A stretch of DNA of 64,000 bases. Origin: Clitoria ternatea (Eukaryota > Streptophyta > Magnoliopsida > Fabales > Fabaceae). The stretch's first letter is position 1; each line of letters opens with the position of its first letter. The notes under the pieces were generated by a model. That model was not told the origin of the DNA, made no database searches, and worked only from the letters and a program-made list of their open reading frames with translations. Below, in pieces: positions 51,601 to 64,000 of this stretch. The position numbers and the translations under genes were made by a program. Location: NCBI GenBank assembly GCA_037962975.1, contig JAYKXN010000142.1, forward strand, positions 1 to 64,000, given 5' to 3'.

Positions 51601-54600
51601 AAAACACGTCTCATAAAAAGGATAAAAGAAAATACATTAAAAACTAAGGAAAAATAAAATATATTATTTATATTTTTTATTAATATTAATATATTTTAAA
51701 TTAAGTGCATCAATTAAGACTTGATGTGACCCCTTACGCGATTCTCTTACTAAATAAACCTTAAAAGATAAAAGCATATAATTATTAATAATATATAATT
51801 TCTTAATTCTTTTTGTCAGATTCTTTTACTATCGATCTTTACGATCAATAAATGGAAAAAGGGAATTAATCAACTTCTATTGATAATTGATAGCAAAAGT
51901 GAGAGAATTCTAATCAAGAATAATATTTATAAAAATAATAACATATAATTGATATCAAAGATGACTGAATCAATTTAAGAATGCTATTTGTACAAAGAAC
52001 GTTTTATTAAAGTCATTAAACGAATAAAGAAACTCACAAAGACTTCATAAATGGACACGCATGCATGGACGCACGTACGCATGCATGAAAATTATTTCGT
52101 AGTTTCATTGTAAGGAATCCAAAACAACATTGAATGTATTTATAAATATTGTTTAAAATTTTTAAAAAGAAAAGAAGTCTCACCACTAGTGCTTTTTCTA
52201 TCACCATATTATGTTATTTTATGTTGATTAAGAAATTTAGTTATATTAGGTAAATATATTAACTTGTCAATAATTCTTGGTATACTTTTAAAATTACATT
52301 GAATAATAAACAAGAAGATCAATGATTATTTCATATTCCACTGATATAAATAGTATCAAAATTAATAAATAAAAGTATGTGTTGAAAAAGTAATCAATGC
52401 ACACTGTAAATTGAAAGAAGTCATATAAAAATTAACATGCAAAATTCTAAAACACATGTCATAAAAAGGATAAGAGAAAATACATTAAAGATGAAGGAAA
52501 AATAAAATATATTTTTTATATTTTTAATTAATATTAATTTATTTTAAATTAAATGCATCGATTAAGACTCAGTGTGATCCCTTATGCGATTCTCTTACTA
52601 AATAAACCTTAAAAAATAAAATAATAGAATTATTAATAAAATATAATTTTTTAATTAATTTTGTCACATTCTTTTACTATCGATCTTTACTATCAATAAA
52701 TGGAAAAGAGAATTAATCATCTTCTATTGATAATTGATAGTAAAAGAGAGAGAATTCTAAGTAAGAATAATATTTATAAAAATAATAACATATAATTGAT
52801 ATCAAAGAAGACTGAAGCCATTTAAGAATGCTATTTGTACAAATTAGGATTCATTCACGTCATAAAACGACTAAAAAAACTCACAAAGACTTCATAAATG
52901 TACACGTATGCTTGGACGCACGTATGCATGCACGAAAATTATTAAGTAGTTTCATTGTATGGAATCCAAAACAGCATTGAAAATATTTATAAATATTGTA
53001 TAAAACTTTTAAAAAGAAAAGAAGAGTCGTCACTAGTGCTTTTTCTCTCACCATATTTTGCTATTTTACGTTGATTAAGAAATTTAGTTATATTAGGTAA
53101 ACATATTAAACTTATCAATTATTCTTGGTATACTTTTAAAATTACATTGAATAATAAACTAGAAAGATCAATGATTAATAAAAGTATGTGTTGAAAAAAT
53201 ATTCAATGCACATTGTAAATTGAAAGAAGTCATATGAAAATTAACATGAAAAAGACTAAAACACATGTCATAAAAAGGATAAGAGAAAATACATTGAAAA
53301 TTAAGGAAAAATAAAATATATTATTTATAATTTTAATTAATATTAATATATTTTAGATTAAATGCATCAATTAAGACTTGGTGTAATCCCTTACGTGATT
53401 CTCTTACTAAATAAACCTTAAAAAATAAAATAATATAATTATTAATAAAATATAATTTTTTACTTAATTTTTTCATATTCTTTTACTATCAATCTTTACT
53501 ATCAATAAATGGAAAAGGGAATTAATCATCTTCTATTGATAATTGATAGTAAAAGTGAGAGAATGTAAATAAGAATTATATTTATAAAATAATAATATAT
53601 AATTGATATCAAAGATGACTAACTCCATTTAAGAATGCTATTTGTAAAAATAATGATTGATTCTTGTTATAAAACGACCAAAAAAAGTTCAAAGACTTCA
53701 TAAAAGCACACGTATGCATGGACGCACGTACGCACGCATAAAAGTTTTTAAGTAGTTTCATTGTATGGAATCCAAAACAACATTGAAAGTAATTATAAAT
53801 ATTGTATAAAACGTTTAAAAAGAACAGAAGTCTCGTCACTAGTGCTTTTTCTATCACCATATTATGTTATTTTATGTTGATTAAGAAATTTAGTTATATT
53901 AGGTAAACATATTAAACTTGTCAATTATTCTTGGTATACTTTTAAAATTACATTGAATAGTAAACAAGAAAGAACAATAATTAATAAAAGTATACGTTGA
54001 AAAAATATTCAATGCACAATGTAAATTGAAAGAAGTCATATAAAAATTAACATAAACAATTCTAAAATACATGTCATAAAAAGGATAAGAGAAAATACAT
54101 TAAAAATTAAGGAAGAATAAAATATATTCTTTATAATTTTAATTAATATTAATATATTTTAAATTAAATGCATCAATTAAGACTTGGTGTAATCCCTTAC
54201 GCGATTCTCTTATTAAATAAACCTTAAAAAATAACATAATATATTTATTAATAATATATAATTCATTAATTATTTTTGTCAGATTCTTTTACTATCGATC
54301 TTTACTATCAATAAATGGAAAATGGGAATTAATCCACCTTTATTGATAATTGATAGCAAAAGTGAGAGAATTCTAATTAACAATAATACTTATAAAAATA
54401 AAAATGTATAATTGATATCAAAGATGACTAAATCCATTTTAGAGTGCTATTTGTACAAATAATGATTCATTCACATCATAAAACGACTAAAAAACTCACA
54501 AAGACTTCATAAATGGACACACATGCATGGACGCGCGTAGTTTCATTGTATTGAATCCAGAAAAACATTGAAAGTATTTATGAATATTGTTTAAAACTTT

Positions 54601-57600
54601 TAAAAAGAAAAGAAGTCTCGCCACTAGAGCTTTTTCTATCACCATATTATGTTATTTTATGTTGATTAAGAAATTTAGTTATTTTACATAAACATATTAA
54701 ACTTCTCAATTATTCTTGGTATACTTTTAAAATTACACTGAATAACAAAAAAGAAAGGTCAATGATTATTTCATATTCCACTGATATAGTAGTATCAAGA
54801 TTAATTAATAAGAGTATATATTGAAAACAATAATCAATGCGCATTGTAAATTGAAAGAAGTCATGTAAAAATGAACATGAAAAATTCTAAAACACATGTC
54901 ATAAAAAGGATAAGAGAAGGTACATTAAAAACTAAGGAAAAATAAAATATATGATTTATATTTTTAATTAATATTAATATATTTTAAATTAAATGCATCA
55001 ACTAAGACTTGGTGTGATCCCTTACGCGATTCTCTTACTAAATAAACCTTAAAAAATATAAAAGAATATAATTATTAATTATTTTTGTCAGATTCTTTTA
55101 CTATCGATCTTTTGTATTAATAAATGGAAAAAGGGAATTAATCAACCTCTATTGATAATTGATAGAAAAAGTGAAGGAATTCTAATTAAGAATAATATTT
55201 ATAAATATACTAACATATAATTGATATCAAAGATGACTGAATCCATTTAAGAATGCTGTTTGTGAAAATAATGATTCATTCACGTCATAAAACGACTAAA
55301 AAAACTCACTAAGACTTTATAAATGGACACGTATGCTTGGACGCACGTACGCATGCACGAAAGTTATTAAGTAGTTTCATTGTATGGAATCCAAAAAAAC
55401 GTTGAAAGTATTTTTAAATATTGTATTAAACTTTTAAAAAGAAAACTAAAACATTGTATTGAATCCAAAAAAACATTAAAAGTATTTCTAAAACATACTT
55501 CATAAAAAGGATAAGAGAAAATATATTAAAAATTAAGGAAAATTAAAACATATTATTTATATTTTTAATTAATATTAATATATTTTAAATTAAATCAATC
55601 AATTAAGACTGAGTGTGATCCCTTATGCGATTCTCTTACTAAATAAACCTTAAAAAATAAAAGAATATAATTATTAATAATATATAATTTGTTAATTAAT
55701 TTAGTCACATTCTTTTACTATCAATCTTTACTATCAATAAATGGAAAATGGAATCAATCATCTTCTATTGATAATTGATAACAAAAGTGAGAGAATCTAA
55801 TTAAAATATTTATAAAAATAATAACATATAATTGATACCAAAGATGACTAACTCCATTTAAGAATGCTATTTGTAAAAATAATGACTCATTCAAGTCATT
55901 AAACGACTAAAAAGACTCACAAATACTTTATCAATGCACACGCATCCATGGACGAACGTACGCACGATTTCATCGTATGGAATCCAAAACAACATTAAAT
56001 GTATTTATAAATATTGTATAAAACTTTAAAAAAAAAAGAAATCTTAAAAAAAAGAAATCTCGTCACTAGTTCTTTTTCTAACACCATATTATGATATTTT
56101 ATGTTGATTAAGAAATTTAGTTATTTTAGGTAAACATATTAAACTTGTCAATTATGCTTGGAATACTTTAAAAATTCCATTGAGTAATAAAGAAGAAAGA
56201 TAAATGATTATTACATATTCCACTAATATGAATAGTATCAAGATTAATTAATAAAAGTATGTGTTGAAAAACATAATCAATACACACTGTAAATTGAAAG
56301 AAGTCATATAAAAATTAACATGAAAAATTCTAAAACACATATCAAAAAAAGGATAAGAGAAAATACACTAAAAATTAAGGAAAAATAAATATATTATTTA
56401 TATTATTAAATAATATTAATATATTTTAAATTAAGTGCATCAACTAAGACTTGGTGTGATCCCTTACGCGCTTCTCTTCCTAAATAAACCTTAAAAAAGA
56501 ATATAATTATTAATAATATATAATTCGTTAATTAATTTTGTCACATTCTTTTACTATCAATCTTTACTATCAATAAATGGAAAAGGGAATTAATCAACTT
56601 CTATTGATAATTGATAGTAAAAGTGAGAGAATTCTAATGTTATAAAACGGCTACAAAAACTTACAATGACTTCATAAATGGACACGCATGGATGGACTCA
56701 CGTACGCATGCACGAAAATTATTAAGTCGTTTCATTGCATGGAATCCAAAACAACATTGAAAGTATCTATAAATATTGTATAAAACCTTTAAAAAGAAAA
56801 TAAGTCTCGCCACTAGTGCTTTTTCTATCACCATATTCTGTTAATTTATGTTGATTAAGAAATTTAATTATTTTAGGTAAACATATTAAACTTGTCAATT
56901 ATTCTTGGTATACTTTTAAAATTACATTGAATAATAAAGAAGAAAGATCAATGATTATTTCATATTCCTCTAATATAAATAGTATCAAGATTAATTTTTA
57001 AAAGTATGTGTTAAAAAAATAATCAATGCACATTGTAAATTGAAAAAAGTCATATAAAAATTAACATGAAAAATTCTAAAACACATGTCATAAAAAGGAT
57101 AAGAGAAAATACATTAAAAATTAAGGAAAAATAAAATATATTAATTACTTTGTGTCATCGCTTACGCAATTCTCTTTCAAAATAAACCTTAAAAAAAGAA
57201 TATAATTATTAATAATATATAATTTGTTAATTAATTTTGTCACATTCTTTTACTATCAATCTTTACTATCAATAAATGGAAAAGGGAATTAATCAACTTC
57301 TATTGATAATTGATAGTAAAAGTGAGAGAATTCTAATGTTATAAAACGACTAAAAAAACTTACAAAGACCTCATAAATGGACATGCATGGATGGACGCAC
57401 ATACGCATGCACGAAAATTATTAAGTAGTTTCATTGTATGGAATCCAAAACAACATTAAAAGTATTTATAAATATTGTATAAAACTTTTAAAAAGAAAAG
57501 AAATCTCGCCACTATTGCATTTTCTATCACCGTATTCTGTTAATTTATGTTGATTAAGAAATTTAGTTATTTTTTGTACACATATTAGACTTGTCAATTA

Positions 57601-60600
57601 TTCTTGGCATACTTTTAAAATTACATTGAATAATAAAGAAGAAAGATCAATGATTATTTCGTATTCTATTGATATAAGTAGTATAAAGATTAATTTTTAA
57701 GAGTATGTGTTAAACAAATAATCAATGCACATTGTAAATTGAAAGAAGTCATATAAAAATTAACATGAAAAATTCTAAAACACATGTCATAAAAAGGATA
57801 AGAGACAACACATTAAAAATTAAGGAAAAAATATATTATTTATATTTTTAATTAATATTAATATATTTTAAATTAAATGCATTAATTAAGACTTGTGTGA
57901 TCCCTTACACGATTCTCTTACTAAATAAACCTTAAAAAATTAAAGAATATAATTAATAATAATATATAGTTTGTTAATTAATTTTGTCACATTCTTTTAC
58001 TATCGATCTTTACTATCAATAAATGGAAAAAGGAATTCATCATCTTCAATTGATAATTGATAGCAAAAGTGAGAAAGTCTAATTAAGAATAATATTTATA
58101 AAATAATAACATATAATTGATATCAAAGATGACTAACTTCATTTAAGAATGCTATTTGTAAAAATAATGATCATTTTGGTTATAAAACGACTAAAAAACT
58201 CACAAAGACTTCATAAATGCACACACATGCATGGACGCACGTACACACGCATAAAAATTATTAAGTAGTTTCATTCTATGGAATCTAGAACAACATTGAA
58301 AGTATTTATAAATATTGTATAAAACTTTTAAAAAAAAAAGAAGTCTCGCTACTAGTTCTTTTTCTATCACTATATTATGTTATTTTATGTTGAGTAAGAA
58401 ATTTAGTTATTTTAGGTAAACATATTAAACTTATTCTTGGCATAGTTTTAAAATTATGTTGAATAATAGGATGAAAGAACAATGATTACTTATATTTTTA
58501 ATTAATATTCTATATTTATATAAAAATTAACAAGAAAAATTCTAAAACACATGTCATAAAATATATTATTTATATTTTTAATTAATATTATATATTTTAA
58601 ATTACATACATCAATTAAGACCTGATGTGAACCCTTACGCGATTCTCTTACTAAATAAACCTTAAAAATAAAACAATATAATTATTAATAATATATAATT
58701 TGTTAATTATATTTGTCAGATTCCTTTACTATCGATCTTTACTATCAATAAATTTAAAAAGGGAACTAATCAACCTCTATTGATAATTGATAGTAAAAGT
58801 GAAAGAATTCTAATTAATAATGTTATTTATAAAAATAATAACATATCATTGATATCAAAGATAACTGAATCCATTTAAGAATGCTATTTGTACAAATAAT
58901 GATTCATTCACATCATAAAACGACTAAAAAAACTCATAAAGACTTTATAAATGGACACATATGCTTGGACGCACGTACGCACACATGAAAATTATTAAGT
59001 AGTGTCATTGTATGGACTCCAAAACAACATTGAAAGTATTTATAAATATTGTATAAAACTTATAAAAAGAAAAGAAGTCTCGCCACTAGTACTTTTTCTA
59101 TCATCATATTATGTTATATTATGTTGATTAACAAATTTAGTTAATTTAGGTAAATATATTAAACTTGTCAATTATTCTTGGTATACTTTTAAAATTACAT
59201 TGAATAATAAAGAAGAAAGATCAATAATTATTTCATATTCCATTGATATAAATAGTATCAAGATTAATTAATAAGAGTATGTGTTGAAAAAAATAATCAA
59301 TGTACATCGTAAATTGAAAGAAGTCATATAAAAATTAACATGAAAAATTCTAAAACACATGTCATAAAATGGATAAGAGAAAATACATTAAAAATTAAGG
59401 AAAAATAAATATATTATTTATATTTTTAATTAATATTAATATATTTTAAATTAAATGCATCAATTAAGACTTGATGTGACCCCTTACACGATTCTCTTAC
59501 TAAATAAACATCAAAAAATAAAAGAATATAATAATTAATAATATATAATTTGTTAATTAATTTTATCACATTCTTTTACTATTGATCTTTACTATCAATA
59601 AATGGAAAAGGGAATTAATCATCTTCTATTGATAATTGATAGCAAAAGTGAGAGAATCTAATTAAGAATAATATTTATAAAAATAATAACATATAATTGA
59701 TATCAAAGATGACTAACTCCATTCAAGAATGCTATTTGTAACAATAATGATTCATTCTGGTTATAAAACAACTAAAAAGACTCACATAGACCTCACAAAT
59801 GCACACACATGCATGGATACACATACACACGCATGAAAATTATTAAGTAGTTTCATTGTATGGAATCCAAAACAACATTGAAAGTATTTATAAATATTGT
59901 ATAAAACTTTTAAAAAAGAAAAGAAGTCCCGCCACTAGTGCGTTTTGTATCACCATATTATGTTATTTTATGTTGATTAAGAAATTTAGTTATTTTAGGT
60001 AAACATGTTAAACTTATCAATTATTCTTGTGTTACTTTTAAAATTACATTGAATAATAGAGAATAAAGATCAATGATTATTTCATATTCCACTGATATAA
60101 ATAGTATCAAGATTATTTAATAAGAGTATATGTTGAAAAAAATAATCAATGCACATTGTAAAATTAAAAAAGTCATATATAAATAAACATAAAAAATACT
60201 GAAACACATGTCATAAAAAGGATAAGAGAAAATACATTAAAAACTAAGGAAAAATAAAATATATGATTTATATTTTTAATTAATATTAATATATTTTAAA
60301 TTAAATGCATCAATTAAGACTTGATGTGACCCCTTACACGATTCTCTTACTAAATAAACCTCAAAAAATAAAAGAATATAATAATTAATAATATATAATT
60401 TATTAATTAATTTTATCACATTCATTTACTATCAATCTTTACTATCAATAACTGGAAAAGGGAACTAATCATCTTCTTTTGATAATTGATAGCAAAAGTG
60501 AGAGAATCTAATTAAGAATAATATCTATAAAAATAGTAACATATAATTGATATCAAAGATGACTAACTCCATTTAAGAATGCTATTTGTAACAATAATGA

Positions 60601-61793
60601 TTCATTCTAGTTATAAAACAAGTAAAAAGACTCACATAGACTTCATAAATGCACACGCATGCATGGATGCACGTACGCACGCATGAAAATTATTAAGTAG
60701 TTTCATTGTATGGAATCCAAAACAACATTGAAAGTATTTATAAATATTGTATAAAACTTTTAAAAAGAAAAGAAGTCTCGCCACTAGTGCGTTTTCTATC
60801 ACCATATTATGTTATTTTATGTTGATTAAGAAATTTAGTTATTTTAGGTAAACATCTTAAACTTATCAATTATTCTTGTGTTACTTTTAAAATTACATTG
60901 AATAATAGAGAATAAAGATCAATGATTATTTCATATTCCACTGATATAAATAGTATTAAGATTATTTAATAAGAGTATATGTTGAAAAAAATAATCAATG
61001 CACATTGTAAAATTAAAGAAGTCATATAAAAATAAACATAAAAAATACTAAAACACATGTCATAAAAAGGATAAGAGAAAATACATTAAAAATTAAGGAA
61101 AAATAAAATATATTATTTATATTTTTAATTAATTTTAATATATTTTAAATTAAATGCATCAATTAAGACTTGGTGTGATCACTTACGCGATTCTCTTACT
61201 AAATAAACCTTAAAAATAAAAGAATATAATTATTAATAATATATAATTTGTTTATTAATTTTATCACATTCTTTTACTATTTATCTTTGCTATCGATAAA
61301 GCGAAAAGGGAATTAATCATCTTCTATTGATAACTGGTAGCAAAAGTGAGAGAATCTAATTAAGAATAATATTTATAAAAATATTAACATATAATTGATA
61401 TCAAAGATAACTAACTCCATTTAAGAATGGTATTAGTAAAAATAATGATTCATTCTGGTTATAAAATGACTAAAAAAACTCCCAAAGACTTCATAAATGC
61501 ACACGCATGCATGGACGCACGTACACATGCATGAAAATTATTAAGTAGTTTCATTGTATGGAATCCAAAACAACATTGAAAGTATTTATAAATATTGTAT
61601 AAAACTTTTAAAAGGAAAAGAAGTTTTGCCACTAGTGCTTTTTTTATCACCATATTATGTTATTTTATGTTGATTAAGAAATTTAGTTATTTTAGGTAAA
61701 CATATTAAACTTGTCAATTATGGTTGGAATACTTTAAAAATTCCATTGAGTAATAAAGAAGAAAGATCAATGATTATTACATATTCCACTGAT
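48631..61793. repeat. Satellite family A (A-II), block A2
   Basis: Near-identical copy of block A1 with the same monomer order, the same truncated monomers and the same shared-deletion pair (about 56.33-57.78 kb). Only scattered substitutions (for example TTGATATCAA to TTGATAACAA near 49815) and small indels separate the two. No genes are visible. Confidence 0.93.
56044..56059. repeat. 16-bp tandem duplication specific to unit 2
   Basis: TTAAAAAAAAGAAATC is repeated immediately after its first copy, whereas unit 1 (about 29125-29142) has one copy. It explains the step in offset from about 26,904 to 26,920 and serves as a copy-specific marker. Confidence 0.88.
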
Positions 61794-62050
61794 ATATAGG
61801 TACTGACCCATCTTTATAATCTAAAAACAAATCATATAGAATAACAACTGAATAATTTTAAATATTATAAATTAAAATTTAAAATAGTTATTGTAATTGT
61901 TTTTATAATTATTAATATATAGGTACTGACCCATCTTTGAAATCTAAATATATGATGGATTTTTAAATCAATTATAGATATAGATACGTGATGAAATATG
62001 ATAGTAAAGTTTTTAAGATAGTAAAGTAATACATATATGATGGATTTGCA
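61794..62050. other. Scrambled A-to-B seam, copy 2
   Basis: Copy of 34874-35130 with the same jumps and short direct repeats, offset by exactly 26,920 bp. The rearrangement therefore predates the 26.9-kb duplication. Confidence 0.8.
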
Positions 62051-64000
62051 AATCAATTATAGATATAGATACGTGACTAAATATGATTCTCAGATATATC
62101 TTAGTATTTCTTCACATAAGACTTATTTTGTAAATACTTATTATTTGAATTTAATAATTCTAACATTCTAAAATTGGCCATCAAAATATAGTCTAAGGTT
62201 TAGCTCTTTAGTGCTAAAAATCAGATTTAAACTTCAATAACAAATTTTCAATATGATTGTGAGTTCAAGAATTCTTTGAAACCCCTGAAAATTTTATATA
62301 GAAATTACTTCTTTGATGAAAACTAATAGATGAAGCATTTTCAAAGCTCGTGTAGTCCATTTAAATGCTAATTTTGAGCTCAAATTATGTTGAGTTATGA
62401 TCTTTTAAAGCTCAATTTATATATTGTTTGTTCCTTAATATGTCGGTACTAACTCATCTTTAAAATCTAAAAACAAAACATATAGAATAACAACTTAATA
62501 ATTTTACAATATTATAAAATTAAAATTAAATATAGTTATGGTAATTGCTTTTATATTATACTAGTTAAACTTTGGAAATCATAGTGACCTAATAGACATT
62601 ATAAATTTAGCTAAATAGACTTCATAAGCAAACCATAGGATAATTTCACTGAGAGAAAAAATATGGTTGTGTTGTGAGGCAATGTTGACAGTATATGCGT
62701 AGGCTATGATGAGTGACACCACTATTTAGAGTAAAAAGGAAAGGACTTTATTTTCTTGTGTTTGAAGAGTAATATAGAGAACCATTTTTAAAAAGTTTAA
62801 TATGTAGTTAATCTTAATGTTTTATAAGTTTGACTTCTTAAACCTATTAAATGTTATTATTATGTCTTTACTCATATATATATATATTGTGTGTACACAT
62901 TAATATTTCATTTGTAAATCAATGTTCTAAAATTTATGGTAAAGTTTTTATATAGTAAAGTAACATATAAATGATGGATTTGCAAATCAATTATAGATAT
63001 AGATACGTGATTAGATATGTTTCTCAGATATTTCTTAATATTTCTTCACATAAGACTTGTTTTGTAAATACTTATTATTTGAATTTAATAATTCCAACAT
63101 TCTAAAATTAGCCATCAAAATATACGCTAAGGTTTAGCTCTTTAGTGCTAAAAATCAAATTCAAACTTCAATAACGAATTTTCAATATGATTGTGAGTTC
63201 AAGAATTCTTTAAAACCCTTAGAAATTTTATTTAGGAATTACTTATTTGATGAAAACTAATAGATGAAGCATTTCCAAAGATTGTGTAGTCTATTTAAAT
63301 GCTAATTTTGAGCTCAAATTATGTTTAGTTATGATCTTTTAAAGCTTAATTTAGATATTGTTTGTTCCTTAATAAGTGAGTACTGACTCATCTTTGAAAT
63401 CTAAAAACAAAACATATAAAATAACAACTTAATAATTTTTAAATATTATAAAATCAAAATTAAATATAATTATGGTAATTGTTTTTGAAATCATAATGAC
63501 CTAATAGACATTATAAATTTAGCTAAATAGACTTGATAAGCAAACCTTAGGACAATTACACTGAAAGAATAAATATGGTTGTGTTGTGAGGCAATGTTGA
63601 CAACATATGTGTAGGCTATGATGAGGGACACGCCTATTTAGAGTAAAAAAGAAAGGACTTCATTTTCTTGTTTTTGAAGAGTAATATAGAGAACCATTTT
63701 TAAAAAGTTATATACGTAGTTAATCTTCATGTTTTATAAGTTTGACTTCTTCTTAAACCTATTAAATGTTATTATTATGTTCTTTACTTATATATATATA
63801 TATATATATATTTGTGTGGGTACACGTTAATAATTCATTTTTAAGTCAATGTTTTAAAATTTAGAGTAAAGTTTTTGACATAGTAAAGTAATATATAAAT
63901 GATGGATTTACAAATCAATTATAGATATAGATACGTGACTAAATATGATTCTGAGATATATCTTAATATTTCTTCACATAAGAGTTATTTTGTAAATACT
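61798..64000. repeat. Satellite family B, start of block B3
   Basis: B sequence continues to the window end, with anchors near 62346 and 63280. It matches B2 (34878-37080) almost base for base. The clearest difference is AATTGAATATAA (unit 2) against AATTAAATATAA (unit 3) near 63457, plus a shorter AT tract near 63788. It does not share the extra variants of the B1 left end. Confidence 0.93.
62346..64000. repeat. 26.9-kb higher-order unit 3 (partial)
   Basis: The first 1,655 bp of a third unit, aligned to 35426-37080 at offset 26,920 (changing by a few bp after the AT tract). The window ends before the position where a third CACTA copy would lie, about 67.4 kb in this numbering. Confidence 0.85.

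Larger units (their letters stand above)
35426..62345. repeat. 26.9-kb higher-order unit 2
   Basis: Tandem copy of 8526-35425 in direct orientation, 26,920 bp against 26,900. It carries the same transposon, junctions and truncated monomers in the same order. The 20-bp net size difference comes from AT/GT tract changes and a 16-bp tandem duplication at 56044-56059. Confidence 0.93.

Noticed and set aside
35426..62345. Unit 2 as a pure assembly duplicate of unit 1
   Set aside because: Copy-specific substitutions, the 16-bp duplication, the divergence step and the distinct left junction argue for real copies, though haplotype mixing cannot be excluded without reads.
1..64000. CRISPR arrays, rRNA, tRNA or bacterial-type operons
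   Set aside because: Repeats are hundreds of bases long without spacer structure, no RNA gene signature was seen, and the only protein similarity is to a plant gene with introns.
1..64000. Functional centromere call
   Set aside because: Monomer sizes and the mixture of families do not identify a centromere by themselves. CENH3 binding or cytology would be needed.

Overview
The window is almost entirely AT-rich tandem-repeat DNA from a plant nuclear genome. No intact protein-coding gene is visible. The plant origin rests on a 3.2-kb CACTA-type DNA transposon carrying an intron-containing fragment of a plant-like vacuolar H+-ATPase subunit a gene. The element's ends (CACTATAAGAAA / TTTCTTGTAGTG with AAACCGCC-type subterminal motifs) resemble eudicot, often legume, CACTA elements, but the species cannot be named from this sequence. 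The setting is probably heterochromatin (pericentromeric, knob-like or subtelomeric); the sequence cannot say which.

Two unrelated satellite families alternate in blocks. Family A has monomers of about 800-850 bp, each with a short CpG-rich island of alternating purines and pyrimidines in an AT-rich background. Family B has monomers of about 920-955 bp, most with a variable (AT)n/(GT)n tract. The order is: A block 1-8525; B 8526-21722; A 21728-34873; a scrambled A/B seam 34874-35130; B up to 48624; A 48631-61793; the same seam 61794-62050; B to the window end. Family A contains two subfamilies, A-I (1 to about 4690, partly organised as about 1688-bp dimers) and A-II (all other A sequence).

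Above the monomer level is a head-to-tail tandem repeat of about 26.9 kb: unit 1 at 8526-35425, unit 2 at 35426-62345, and the first 1.65 kb of unit 3 at 62346-64000. Each complete unit carries the same CACTA insertion (13580-16746 and 40478-43646) with the same AGG target-site duplication and the same disabled V-ATPase fragment, so the insertion predates this duplication.

Divergence between units is uneven. The first 3.3 kb of unit 1 differs from unit 2 at about 1.5% of sites by hand count. From about 11.9 kb onward they differ at only about 0.1-0.2%. Unit 3 matches unit 2, not unit 1, in that left part. This is the pattern expected if unequal exchange between two older paralogous B blocks, with the crossover near 11.75-11.93 kb, created the duplication.

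The closest thing to gene content is the transposon cargo: four exons of VHA-a with in-frame splice junctions, an internal in-frame loss of about 16 codons, a premature stop, and several conserved-site changes that all look like C-to-T or G-to-A transitions. A GC-richer segment of unknown host origin lies upstream, with two G-boxes near its start. I found no transposase, rRNA, tRNA, CRISPR array or bacterial-type operon.
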